A stretch of DNA of 64,000 nucleotides from Mytilus californianus (Eukaryota > Mollusca > Bivalvia > Mytilida > Mytilidae). The DNA is taken from positions 66,919,558-66,983,557 of the forward strand of contig NW_026262668.1 of the NCBI RefSeq assembly GCF_021869535.1. The letters are read 5' to 3'. Of the stretch, positions 1 to 11,124 are shown piece after piece. The translations under genes and the position numbers were made by a program. Every line of letters starts with the position of its first letter. The stretch's first letter is position 1. Below the pieces are notes generated by a model. That model saw only the letters and a program-made list of their open reading frames with translations. It was not told the origin of the DNA and made no database searches.

Positions 1-320
1 TGAAACAGCAACCAAAAGACACAAACATCAAGAAAGTAAATGATGGGTATCCGTCAATGTAACAACACCCAAAAGATACAAACTACAAGAAAGAAAATGA
101 TTGGTATCTGTCAATGATACAGCAATTAAACGACACAAACATCTAGAAAGCAAATGATGGGTTTCCATCAATGAAACAGCAATCAAAAGACACAAACATC
201 AAGAAAGCAAATGATGGGTTTCCGTCAATGAAACAGCAACCAAAAGACACAAACATCAGAAAGTAAATGATAGATATCCGTCAATGAAACAGCAACTAAA
301 GGATACAAACAACAAGCAGA
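1..320. repeat. 57-bp tandem repeat array
   Basis: About five and a half head-to-tail copies of a 57-bp unit beginning TGAAACAGCAACCAAAAGAC; the array is cut by the window edge. Copies differ by scattered substitutions and one lacks a base. The unit is 19 codons long and the consensus is open in one plus frame and one minus frame, but single copies carry stops or a frameshift, so as it stands it is not coding. It could be a minisatellite or a decayed repetitive exon. Confidence 0.9.
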
Positions 321-878
321 CATATAGATGTCATATGTGTTTTTTTGTGGTTTTGTGTTTGAATATAATCATATAATATAATGCATAACTTTATTAGGTC
401 CTATGCAAATAATTTTGTCATGAAGTCCAATTTAGATATACGTCATGCTATCGTTAAAAGGATGAATGAAAAGCAACCATTAATGGAAAATCAGAATAAT
501 TTGTTCCGTTATATTTTACTTTATTATTGATAAAACTGAAAAAGCCAGCTAATAGCAAATTGAAGACTGTTAATTCCTTTTAAGACCATTCATACACGTC
601 ATTAATCATTTCTATGTATTTAAAAAATCTGATATTCCCATGATATCCCCTTATCCATAAAGAAATATACTTTGCAAAAAAAGAAACGCATACTGGATTT
701 TTCAGAATTTTAATACATGTATTTTGTATGAAAATTTTACAATAACTAATAAAGATATTCACTCAAAACGTGTTTGATTGAGAAGAGGACAGTCAATTCC
801 TTCGGGATTGAGGAATAAAAGTCAATTTATCACAACTAGAGTAACTTCCGGTGCCATGGAAGTTAGTACCGTGTATGA
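321..878. other. No gene recognised
   Basis: AT-rich sequence between the tandem array and the transposase remnant. I see no conserved coding segment or repeat that I recognise. Confidence 0.5.
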
Positions 879-1162
879 TCACCTGCTCAGACTGCATCTC
901 CTCGGCATGAATGCTATCAATGTTCTAATGTTGTTGCGTGAAATTGCTCGCCATTCCTGCAACGTTTGTCGGAGCTGGTCAAGGGTCAAGGGTCTTAGGC
1001 GGGGGTTAACGCTGGCGCACACGTTTATCCAGTTGGTCCCATAGATGCTCAATAGGATTCAAGTCCGGTGATTTAACATTGATGTTATTCTGCTCAAGGT
1101 TGTCCATTGTTAAACGCGCTATGTGAGGCTTAGCATTGTCCCCTGGAATAACTCCCTCTGTC
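879..1162 (-). pseudogene. Tc1/mariner-type transposase remnant
   Basis: The minus strand reads a DNAKPHIA block, then SPDLNPIEHLWD, the hallmark C-terminal segment of Tc1-family DDE transposases that contains the last acidic catalytic region. A stop and a frameshift follow; the other frame then resumes with LDQLRQTLQEWRAI and the usual basic C-terminus, ending at a TGA at 879-881. The residues normally found between the DNA.PH block and SPDLNP appear to be missing, as does the whole N-terminal DNA-binding half. No terminal inverted repeats were located. It is a 5'-truncated, inactive copy. Confidence 0.85.
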
Positions 1163-3399
1163 GGTCAATAACATGCATAAGGTGAGGTTTTAAAAATATT
1201 TTACCAAGTATCATTCAATATACAACAAAATACCTAAAACTTGATATTTAAAAATTAAACTATCAAAAAAGTGTATTTAACATTTTTTTGGGATTTTTTT
1301 TATTTGATATTTCAGAAGTATTAATGAAAAGCAATTCTCTCATCGAATGTTAGCCAATTCTATCGTTTAATGTTTCCTCGTTAAGAAAAACTTAAGTTTC
1401 CCCTATATAAACAATATATAATAACCCAAATTTCGTTAATTTCAATGTATTATTACGAAAAAAAAAGGTCCGTGATCCCCAGTTTTTATATTGAAATTTG
1501 AAATTACATTGACCAAGAAGCCTTTATTCAGAAGTTTAAGAAAAGTCTATCGTCGAACATTTAGACCCCCCAGCTACCTTAAATGAAGTGGATGTAAGCA
1601 GTTATTATAGGCAACCATATGGTATTCAACAATAAGAAAAATCCATAACGTATAGTCGACTATAAAAGGCCCCGACATTGTATACACTTTTTTCTTCACC
1701 CCTCCCCCTTCTTCCCCTACCTTATACTATTATACTCTATTCTATCATAATCTTAAATTGAGACTTGAGAAGAAAAATATTACTTCAAAATTGCATTCAC
1801 TACTTCTGAATGATACACAAAAGCACAACAAAAGAAAAAAATTTCGCTATCCCTTCGAAATTGGATTTGATAAAGAAAACATAACATGTTCTATGTTTTA
1901 TCATACATGTGTAGTTTCAGTTTCAACCATGGTTCTAAATTTAGATTTTACTTTCCACAAAAATTGCGGACGGAATAGAAGACACCTGTTTATTTTCTGC
2001 ACCTTGAAAACTGAGATTTGGATGACTTAGAGATTTTACTTATTCTGAGATAAAATTAATGTTATAGTGCTCAATTCTTAGTTTCTGTGTAATGTTTTGT
2101 GGACGGAATCTGATGGTTTTTCATGTTGTTGTCTTTGTTTTTCTACTTATAAATGTTGCAGTAGTGGTCGATTACCCCTTAGCCGGTATATTTTGTACTT
2201 TTTACATAAATATAAATATGTCCTAAAATTTTCAATTGCACAAAAACGGACATGCCAACGTATTTCTAGTTCAACACACAAATTCACATGCAATATAATT
2301 ATTCGTTACCTACAATTCTACGCTACACTGTGAATTTCATTCAAAACTATGGTTTTTCAAAAAATATTGTGGGGTCAATCCTGGTTTGATTTTAATGAAT
2401 TTGATACGAATAGAAGAAGAATTGTCACTGGTTTATTAGATTATATGGTTATTATTTTGTTGTTATCCGTTTTTACATCGCGATGACCGTGAGGGCATTC
2501 CGATGTATTGCTATAGCCTAGATTTCCATTACGTAACTTTCGTTTTGGGTTTGTAACCGATCTATAAACATGATAAATACGCAGATATTAACGAGTGCAA
2601 ACTAACATTCCTTGTCGTTTGTTATAAATACATCTCGTCAATGAATACTGATAAAAATATTTTTGTTTAGAACATAAATTAATAATATGAAAATGTTTTG
2701 TCGTTAGATATATATATATATATAAGTAAAAAATCGTTTTGCGACAATCCCGGCAAGGACCGGTAACTCTGTAATTGTTTTTGCGGGGAAATATGAATGC
2801 CTACTCATATCCAATCTTTTAGAAAAATCGAGTTTTTACAGAAGAGTGTCCACCATGCACTTGCACAGCACTAATATTAGAATAGTATAATAGAATGATA
2901 TACAAATGGATGGAAATTATATATATATGTAACTGTTATATTAATATAATATATAACAACAAACCAGTGTATACTGATTTGTATCACTACAATATAATAG
3001 TTATTACGGTGAGGTTGAATTTCCTGTCATTTATTCATCATCCACGCACGAACTTGTCTCAGAAAAAAAAAATATATATATATATCTGTACATTAACCTC
3101 AGTTTCAGGTATAGAGATGTGATTTTTTTCTGTGACAAGTGCTTTTGACCATCCACAAGAACTTGCAGTCATCCGATGTTCAGTACTCGAGTACTTTGAT
3201 TACTTTCTGTTGAAATAAATACGAGTCGTATTGTATACCTGTTCCTGCATGTCTAAAACAAAAACAGTGGTAATAGAGTCAGACTAAGTCACAACAGGAT
3301 ACTCAGATTTCTGATTGGAGTCATTCTGATAATGTCTTTTAAGTTTTGAGATAGCACAGGAATACTTGTTTAGACCACGCGAAATCATTTCTCTTTCAT
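1163..3399. other. Gene-free stretch with repeat scraps
   Basis: No exon recognised. About 1575-1685 resembles part of dispersed family A (compare 7744-8370). Short TA runs lie near 2708-2722 and 3070-3085. Small reading frames here lack splice sites, codon bias or family similarity. Confidence 0.5.
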
Positions 3400-3760
3400 G
3401 TGCTAAATTTTCCGTTCTTGGAGTAGGGGAGATAACTCGCGTAACTAACGACGCACGTTTTTGATCCCAAATTCCGCTAGAGGCGTGCAATTACGTATAC
3501 TTCGCCTTAACATTTTCAGTTCTTGCTTCTTCACTTTGGGACACTCCAGCCTGGAGATGGCCGATGACGATATTTCGAATAGCAGGGTCCAAATTTGGAA
3601 TCGCAGCGTTTTAACGTTGTGATGAATTGAATCTGCAAACTGGATCCTTATATGCGCAAAAGTGTAACAGTTGAGTTGACCACACAATTCACGTGAAAGA
3701 CGTAAGCAAAATTTCGCGGCGAAAAAGGTCGTATGCACTTTTAGCGAGTAGCAAATTTCA
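3400..3760. other. CpG-richer patch
   Basis: This stretch has visibly more CpG dinucleotides than its AT-rich surroundings. Reading frames of about 70-100 codons are open on the minus strand, and a short plus-strand frame starts ATGGCCGATGACGATATTTC near 3557. None resembles a known protein. It could be a promoter-proximal region or first exon of an unseen gene, or a less decayed repeat. Confidence 0.25.
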
Positions 3761-3994
3761 TGTGGCAGAGTGCCAATTCAAAAGAACGGGCATTTAAATT
3801 TTAAAACTTCCCTGTAAAAATTCGAAGATGCAATTTTGACCTTTTAATTTACCTTGTAAAATATATATTTTGCATTTTGAAAAATTCATCCAAGCTATGC
3901 GTTTCTTTTTTTGAACAGTATATTATCTCACCGGAGATACTTTTTTTTTATGTAACTCAATCTTTATATTACAAGGCACAAATTTGTCGAAAGA

Positions 3995-4235
3995 AAATCA
4001 ACTTGAATAAAGAGAGGCACAAGATACCAAAGGGACATTCAAACTCATAAGTCTAAACAAAACTGACAATGCCATGGCAAAAAACGAAAATAAGCCCAAA
4101 AGACAAATGCCAGTATACAAAACACAACATAGAAAACCAAGGACTGAGCAACACGAACCACATAAAAAAACCGGGGTGATCGCAGATGCTCCGGAAGGGT
4201 TAACACCCTGCGCCAAATGTGACACCAATCACAGA
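3995..4235 (+). repeat. Dispersed repeat family F
   Basis: Shares blocks with 43020-43140 and 50560-50910: GGGACATTCAAACTCAT, an ATGCCATGGC block, a stretch of AAACACAACA/AAAGACAAAC type, GAGCAACATGAACCA and ATCGCAGNTGCTCC. The three copies diverge by substitutions and small indels, as expected of an old dispersed family. It has no coding capacity. Confidence 0.75.
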
Positions 4236-4329
4236 GTCTCAATAACAGTTCTTTTTTTGTCAAGTGTTCATCTGTTTTAAGTTTTTAAACAAAAAGGTTT
4301 TCTACCCTAATGCATAAATAAACGACCGT

Positions 4330-4515
4330 AGCAATATTTGGCACAACTTTTGGAAGATTTTAGTGTTTGATGCTCCTCCTTTACGTATTGAGTTTGTTTT
4401 ATAACTTTTTTGTGCGAGCGCCATTGATGAGTCTTATGGAGACGAAACGTATGTCTGGTATACCATGTATGATGATATAAGGCGGCTTTAGCTTGATTTT
4501 TTTGTAATGTTTACA
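4330..4515 (+). repeat. Dispersed SINE-like family E
   Basis: Core block GATGAGTCTTATGGAGACGA followed by an AACGTATGTCTGGTATA-type segment, preceded by TTTGGCACAACTTTTGGAA. Related copies are at about 21300-21545, 45190-45400 and 45485-45750. From memory this core is very common in mussel genomes; its SINE assignment is inference. Confidence 0.7.
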
Positions 4516-4731
4516 GGTTAATCTTATAAAAATTCCTTGATAAATGCACCTCTTGCCAACTTTTACTTGTGTTTTATATCGGTATCTTAAATACACTCAG
4601 GATTCATTTGTTAGATATCATACAACACATTTTTTATGTAATGTTGGCTGTATGTGAAGCAATCGAAGTAAATCTTTAATGAGAACAACTCATAAAGGAT
4701 ATATATTTTAGATCGCTATTGATATTAGATG

Positions 4732-4835
4732 GTCCGTGTATATTTGCGTCCATTCGTTTTTCATTTTGAAATATCAAAAACAAAAAACAAAAAACGAGAG
4801 TATTTTCATTTTTCGTTTTTGATTTCTCAAAAACC
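4732..4835. repeat. Left member of a distant inverted repeat pair
   Basis: GTCCGTGTATATTTGCGTCC followed by alternating TTTTTCATTTTG and AAACAAAAAAC blocks and ACGAGAGTATTTTCATTTTT. The same order is found in reverse complement at 11087-11124 plus 12168-12227, where it is split by an insertion of about 1 kb. A second, shorter run of the same motif follows at 4840-4900. Confidence 0.8.
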
Positions 4836-4900
4836 AAAATGAAAAACCAAAGTGTTTTCGTTTTTCGTTTTTGATTTCTCTAAAACCAAAACGGAAAACG

Positions 4901-5925
4901 TTTTATTATGTACAATGTTTTCCTTTCGTGTTTCACAGTCATTGATAGTAAATAAGGCCAATGTAAACACCCCGGTGTTCTTTCAACATAATGTAGACAA
5001 AATAGACCGCCTGACTTATGAATTGAACTACTGTGATAAATGAATCAAAGCCTTTCAAATTACCTTGTTTATATCTTTACTAAAAAAAATATTATATTTA
5101 AATATTAAACGGATCATAAATTTAAATTGTACAATATAATATTATATAAAGATGTGACAAATAGATAGATAGATTACAACATCACATTAACAAGGGAGGT
5201 TACTACTTTTAAAACTGATAAGAAAACTAACCCAGTCGTTAAAGTATACATGCACAGCGGTTATCAGTACTATAGTATTTAAATCGAAGTTAATGTCGAC
5301 GGATGCAAAAGTCTTTATCAATCTGAACAATAAGGGTGCGTGATCTTTATTTTTAAGTTTAGAAAGGTTGATCTAAGATGATAAGACTGGGCCGTAAATA
5401 GCCTCTATTACAAGTGTAGCAAAATATATTTTTGGCGAGGGGTCTAGGGCTCAAGGCCCCCAAAAGATCTGAAAAAAGGACGAAAATCGTGCATTCTGAA
5501 CGTTTCTTTCGGACCCTTTCTTAATCTGAAACGCAAGTTTTGTTTTATTTATTTTTTCGACAATATATCAAAATATATAGATTCAGTGTAAGACTTTTAG
5601 TATTTAGGGACAACATCAAAAGACATATGAAGGGTATGAATGGTTCGTTGACTCGTCGAAGACCCTCCGGCTACTTTCGAGATGAAGAACAGGAATAAAA
5701 GCCCTGTTCATTGATAATTTTCATTTTTTCTATGTATTGTGTGCGATGTTGTCCCATGCACATTTACTCCACATCTCTTTATTTTTCTATTTTAGGGCCT
5801 AAACAAGGCTCAATGCAAGTTTAGCCCTTCAATGTTAAATTTTAAGGTCATATGTTACACTATTGTTTCGAGTAAGGGTGAATTTGGTACCTATTAAAAC
5901 GTTTAAACCCGCTGCATTTGTTTGC
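4901..5925. other. No gene recognised
   Basis: AT-rich sequence with a short GATA run near 5160. No conserved exon or repeat recognised. Confidence 0.5.
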
Positions 5926-6215
5926 ACCTGTCCTAAGTCAGGAACCTGATGTTCAGTAGTTGTCGTTTGTTGATGTGGTTCATAAGTGTTCTCGTTTCTC
6001 GTTTAGTATATAGATTAGACCGTTGGTTTTCCCGTTTGAATGGTTTTGCACTGGTCATTTTGGGGCCCTTTGTAGTTTGCTGTTCGGTGTGAGCCAAGGC
6101 TCCGTGTTGAAGACCGTACTTTGACCTTTAATGGTTTTTCTTTTACAAATTGTGACTTGGATGGAGAGTTGTCTCGTTGGCACTCATACCACATCTTCTT
6201 ATATCTATATATGGT
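5926..6215 (+). repeat. Dispersed family B (retroposon-like)
   Basis: Matches 39755-40025 along its whole length: TTGTCGTTTGTTGATGTGGT, GTTTAGACCGTTGGTTTTCC, a GGGCCCTTT..TAG..TTGCTGTTCGGTGTGAGCC block, and an ending TGGCACTCATACCACATCTT with CTTATAT. The end is sharp in both copies while the other end is less clear. That suggests this is the retroposon 3' end and that copies are 5'-truncated (inference). Confidence 0.8.
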
Positions 6216-6829
6216 CTTTTTAAATGAATTGATGTCGGGAGATTGGGATTCCTAGCTTTAGTTTAACCCATGTCAGCTTTTTATTTGTATTTACAGAAAA
6301 GAGAGCCAGTTTTGTATTCTTTAATATACTGTAACAGTTTAATTTTCCATGAAAAAGGGACAGTTTTTTCTATGTCCGGTAGCATTGTATCATATCTAGA
6401 CATCGGTAGGCATATAAAATGGCAAAACCACACATGACCGTTCATTAGTCTTCGTAGATCTATTCCAAGTCTAAATAAGTCTACACAAAGCAGAAAATGA
6501 ACTTTTACAACAAGGAATATTACACAACTGAAGCCATAGTCATAAAGATCGATTGACTGATTGGTGTTCCTTTAACGTCGCCGCAGAACAAAAAAAAAAA
6601 TTATCTGATATTCACTCTCAACATCTTCAATCTCTATTGTTCCCAAGGAATCAACCATTTGATTCTCTGGGGTGGGGCAGGGATTTGTACCCGAAGTTAA
6701 TACTTTTTTTTAACCCAGAACATGCCTTTATCCACGGCCACTCACAAACACAACTAGATATCATTGAGATTGGAGCCATCTCTGTGGGCCCCGCTGTGAA
6801 TAATGTGCATTCAAAAATTTGTATCTTTA
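6216..6829. other. No gene recognised
   Basis: A 100-codon plus frame is open at 6553-6855, but it begins in AT-rich sequence, runs into the repeat that follows and has no family similarity that I recognise. Confidence 0.45.
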
Positions 6830-7265
6830 CCATAGGACATGGGGTTGTCAACTGAAACCAAAGTTTATGACCTTGACCTTTGACCTAGGAAGTTGTACAT
6901 AAATTATGACACACCCTCTGGTGTTGGTTTATATACATGTCAAGTATAAACTTTGAAATCATAACGGTTCTCAAGATATAGAGCGGACACGATCTTTACC
7001 ATAGAACATGGGGTTCTCAACTGAAACCAAAATATTTGACCTTTACCTTTGACTTTGTACATACATTATGACACACCCTCTGGTTAATATACATGTTAAG
7101 TATAAACTTTGAAATCGTAACGGTTCTCTAGATATAGAGTGGACACAATTTGTTACGGACGGACGAACAGACGGACGGACGGACGGACGGACGGACGGAC
7201 GGACGGACAGACGGACGGACGGACAGACTGATCACTATAGGGCGCCGCCATTCGGCGGGGCCCTA
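6830..7265. repeat. Two-unit dispersed repeat ending in a GGAC microsatellite
   Basis: Two direct copies, about 170 bp apart, of a unit containing ACATGGGGTT..CAACTGAAACC, TTGACCTTTGACC, TTATGACACACCCTCTGG and AACGGTTCTC.AGATATAGAG. They are followed by a (GGAC)n run at about 7154-7225 and a GATCACTATAGGGCGCCGCC block with GGCGGGGCCCT. This composite is a common bivalve dispersed repeat (from memory). Confidence 0.85.
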
Positions 7266-7743
7266 AAAATATTTTCAACATTTATTAAAAACATTTTTTT
7301 TTACACTTTTATATTTTTTGTTGTCTTAAAATATCTGACTTGAATTTATACGAGTTTACTAAATATACATATTTATATCAAGCCAAGTCAGTTTATATCT
7401 TTATTCTCGCATGACTATACAAAAGCCCAGGAGAGCTTTGGCCATCATTTGTCGTCTTTGATAGATAAGGTTGACTTATAAGCTGTCTATACAAAGTAAT
7501 GGGACAATGACATGAAGACATCACCAAATCACCATATGCAATACACAAAAAGACACCTAGAGCTCACAATATGGTCTTCAACTACCCATCAACAGGCAGA
7601 AAGCTCTGGTTGGCTCTAAACACAAATCAAAGGGTACAGCAAAATGTGAAAATATCCAATTAAAACTTGGTGACCTAGGAGGAAAACATTTGAACTTTCA
7701 TAAGAAATACAAATTTCAACCCCCTCAACATTTTTTAATAATG
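7266..7743. other. No gene recognised
   Basis: AT-rich spacer between two dispersed repeats. Nothing identifiable. Confidence 0.45.
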
Positions 7744-8370
7744 AGATGTGGTATGATTGCCAATGTGACAACTATCCCCAAAGTTCAAATGAAGTGGATG
7801 CAAGCAGTTATATATACAATGTAGGCAACTGTACCACCTTCAACAATGAGAAAAAAAAACATACAGTATAGTCAGGTATACTAGGCCCTCACATGAAAAA
7901 TATGAAAGAGTTCAATTGAGAAAAATAACGGCCTAATCTATAACACAATAAAACAAAAAACAAATATGACAGACATCAACAAACGACAACGACTGAACTA
8001 CAGGCTCCTAGCTTGGGACAGGCACATACAGTATGTGGCGGGGTTAAACATGTTTGTGAGCGCTCAACCCTCCGCTTAACCTGGGACAGTTTTGTTACAG
8101 CACAACATAAGAACAAACTATAAAAATCAGTTGAAAAGGGCTTAACATATCAGACCGATAAAAACAGAAAAAAAACCATCTTAACAAAAGCACAGACCGG
8201 ACGTGGCAGGGTATTTATACATCCTTAACAACAAAAAAAGGACACAAAGTACAGATCTGAGAGTACTTGCAGTTACTGACAGCTAGTTTAAAGCCAATAA
8301 CAATTAATACAAAAATCATGTATCTAAGACTAAAATATCAATCAGTACACATCCAACATCCAATGGACTT
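7744..8370 (-). repeat. Dispersed family A copy
   Basis: Reads GATGTGGTATGATTGCCAAT, TTCAACAATGAG, CAGGCTCCTAGCTTGGGACA, GGCGGGGTTAAACATG and AGATCTGAGAGTACTTGCAG in the same order as 18282-18905. Strand is assigned by the idea that the conserved CATACCACATC end, reverse-complemented here, is the retroposon 3' end. Confidence 0.85.
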
Positions 8371-8475
8371 AGTGTAAAGACGTTATTAACAGTCAGAGAA
8401 AGACATGATCTGTGCAATGCCAAATCATAGGTATCAACAGATCATAGTAACTTGGTGTGTATAACAATAATATGT

Positions 8476-8505
8476 AAAATTGAGAATGGAAATGGGGAAT
8501 GTAGT
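8476..8505 (-). repeat. 30-bp end fragment of family C
   Basis: AAAATTGAGAATGGAAATGG followed by GGAATGT is identical in layout to the left end of the family C copies at 37566, 49998 and 52070. Only this end is present here. Confidence 0.7.
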
Positions 8506-8799
8506 ATGGTTTTAAGTTACTGATAACAAAATTAATATGTATACCAATTAAAACAATATTCAAAGATCTATTTACAGTGTTCAATTGGTAACCTTTTAAA
8601 ATAGGTTTATTTAAAGGATTGATAAGTTTACCCTGATCGTTTTTAATTTACATGCATACGATTTCTATTTATATTATTAATGATAAATACAATATTGCAG
8701 AAGTAGTGGAAATAGATCTCAGGTGGGGGAAGTTGTTTTTGACTTTAGGGAACTTTATTTGGATATGCCTGTCATGGTCTCATTGAGATTTACCAGACC

Positions 8800-9110
8800 T
8801 TCATTCAATTTCCGTACTTTTTTTAGTCCCATTTATGGACATTATGTTTTTGGGTTTGTACGTCCGTTCGTTCTTCCGTTCATCCGTCTGTTCCGCTTCA
8901 GGTTAATGTTTTGGTCAAGGTAGTTTTTGATGAAGTTGTAGTCCAATCAACTTGAAACTCAGTACACATATTCCATATGATATGATCTTTCTAATTTTAA
9001 TGCCAAGTTAAAGTTCTGACCGCAAATTCACGGTCCACTGGACATAGAAAATGATAGCCTGTGCGAGTGGGGCATTCATGTACTATGGGCACATTCTTTT
9101 TCAAATCCTT
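8800..9110 (+). repeat. Dispersed family G
   Basis: Contains CCGTTCGTTCTTCCGTTCAT, CGCTTCAGGTTAATGTTTTG, GATGAAGTTGTAGTCCAATC, CACGGTCCACTGGACATAG and GCGAGTGGGGCAT. This order is very common in bivalve genomes (from memory); I see no second copy in the window. Confidence 0.65.
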
Positions 9111-9524
9111 TATTAAAGAAGTTTGTAAATTTACTTCAGATAAAAATACTTAATTAGACGAACCAATCTAATTACAAGATATATCTCTGATTTCGTTATA
9201 CTTAAATGTATGAGCACGTTAATATATGTATGAATTTTAATAAGATTACTGGACAAACGCGTTCAATCTTCGGATTTAATTCTTAACAATTTTTCCGAGC
9301 AGAGCGAGGCGAAAAACATTGACGTCTTTCAAGCCAAATTTTATATGTTTGCTATACACAATAATTTATTTTTTAAACTTGGTAATTAATTAATCTAAAA
9401 TACAGTCCTAGATAATCAAAAAATCATGAAATATTTGGTCTAGTAATCAAATAATCACACACAAAAAAAAAACAGCCAAGTAATCACATAATCAAAAACT
9501 CCTTGAGGAGGCTCATTAAAGATG
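9111..9524. other. No gene recognised
   Basis: AT-rich spacer; nothing identifiable. Confidence 0.45.
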
Positions 9525-10232
9525 ACATATTTTGGTATTAATATTGATTCACTTATAGGGTTTTTGCATCGGTAATAACCACATTAATTCTAAAACCGGT
9601 TGTTGGCATTAAGCGAGTCATTTTCTTCTCATATATTTTATGACGGTATGATACTAAACCCCTCACAGGAGGGATTGTGCTTGATTTTCATGTGATGAAG
9701 ACATAATCTTTCATTCGGTTTAATTGAGGTCTGGAGCTGGCATGTCAGTTACTGCTAGTAATCCTTTGTTAAGTTATAAATCATTGTCATTTTGCTTAGT
9801 TTCTTTTGTTACCTATTCTGACATCGGACTCGGACTTCTTTTAAACTGAGTTTTACTGTGCGTATTGCTGTGTGTTTGTTTTCTCTACATTGGCTAGCTA
9901 TAGTGGTATAGGGGGAGGGTTGAGATCTCACAAAACATGTTTAACCCCGCTGAACTTTTGCGCCTGTCCCAAGTCAGGAGCCTCTGGTCTTTGTTAGTCT
10001 TGTATGTTTTTTTTTTAATTTTTAGTTTAGTGTGAAGTCCATTTTTACTGAACTAGTATACATTTTTATACATTTTTATTTAGAGGCCAGCTGAAGCCCG
10101 CCTCTGGTTGCTGTATTTTCCCGTTGTGTTGAAGACCCATTGGTGGCCTTCAGCTGTTTTCTGCTCTTTGGTTGGGTTGTTGTCTCTTTGAAACATTCTT
10201 CATTTCCATTCTCAGTCTTAATTTCACCAATG
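9525..10232 (+). repeat. Dispersed family C, near full length
   Basis: About 700 bp, the reverse complement of the copy at 52070-52790 over its whole length. Shared blocks include CCGATGCAAA-type sequence, TATTTTATGACGGTATGATA, ACATCGGACTCGGACTTCTT, GGGGGAGGGTTGAGATCTCA, a GCCTGTCCCAAGTCAGGAGC block and the end TTTCCATTCTCA. Orientation places the sharp end as a retroposon-like 3' end. Confidence 0.85.
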
Positions 10233-11086
10233 AAACTTTACATTATTTTTTGCCTTTGTATTAAATTAATTTGTAAACTTCTTGGAACTCTACAATGACC
10301 GTCTGATTACAATTAGACACGCAAGAATATGAAATATGAAAACTTGTTTGGCCTTCAATGCCTCAACCTTTTTTTTAATGAAGGTATCTACTTTGTTCAG
10401 TAAGATTTCGATTTTGACAAGTATTTTGCAAACTACCATAGATTTCCGGTAATTTTTCTGCATAAAACCCCATGGGAAAGCACATTGGCATAATTTGCTA
10501 AACGTTTATTGGAACCCAATAATTTGGCAAGGTGTTGCAACCTGTAATGTGAAGACGTGAATGAAAATACGGAGTTTGTAAGACCAGGCTCAAGCAAGCA
10601 GCCACTCGCTAGCAGCACTTCGCTACCAGCCAGTTTTCAGAAATTTATATAAACCCAAATGTTGCATAAGATTCAAACGTTCTTCAGATGTTTTTATTAA
10701 TATATAACCACTATATTATCAGTTTTTAATATATAATTAAGCAGTCAAAGACATTATTCAATGAATTTTAAAATTTCATTTCTTGTTCATTAATTATATA
10801 AATGCAATAGAAATCGCTTTCAATATATCCCACAGCGTGCTGCACGCTTCACATTTTAAATAGTCAACACTTTTGAGTGTATATAGAATCGTAAATAACT
10901 ATGAAATTATTTTCAATGTTGGCAAAATTGCACTATTGTGTGAAATAGATTTCCATATTTTCGGCATCCTGTCAAATAGTTCATGAAAAGTAACTATTGT
11001 TCTGCATTAGAAGAAAAGAAAGAGAAAAAATCCAGGGTGATGTTCGGCTTAGTCTTTTTTCATAATGTATTACGCTGGCAAAATAT
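10233..11086. other. No gene recognised
   Basis: AT-rich sequence. Reading frames of about 60 codons show no conserved features. Confidence 0.45.
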
Positions 11087-11124
11087 GAAATCAAAAACGA
11101 AAAATGAAAATACTCTCGTTTTTT

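Noticed and set aside
1-320. CRISPR-like array
   Set aside because: Units are contiguous 57-bp repeats without unique spacers, in a eukaryotic genome.
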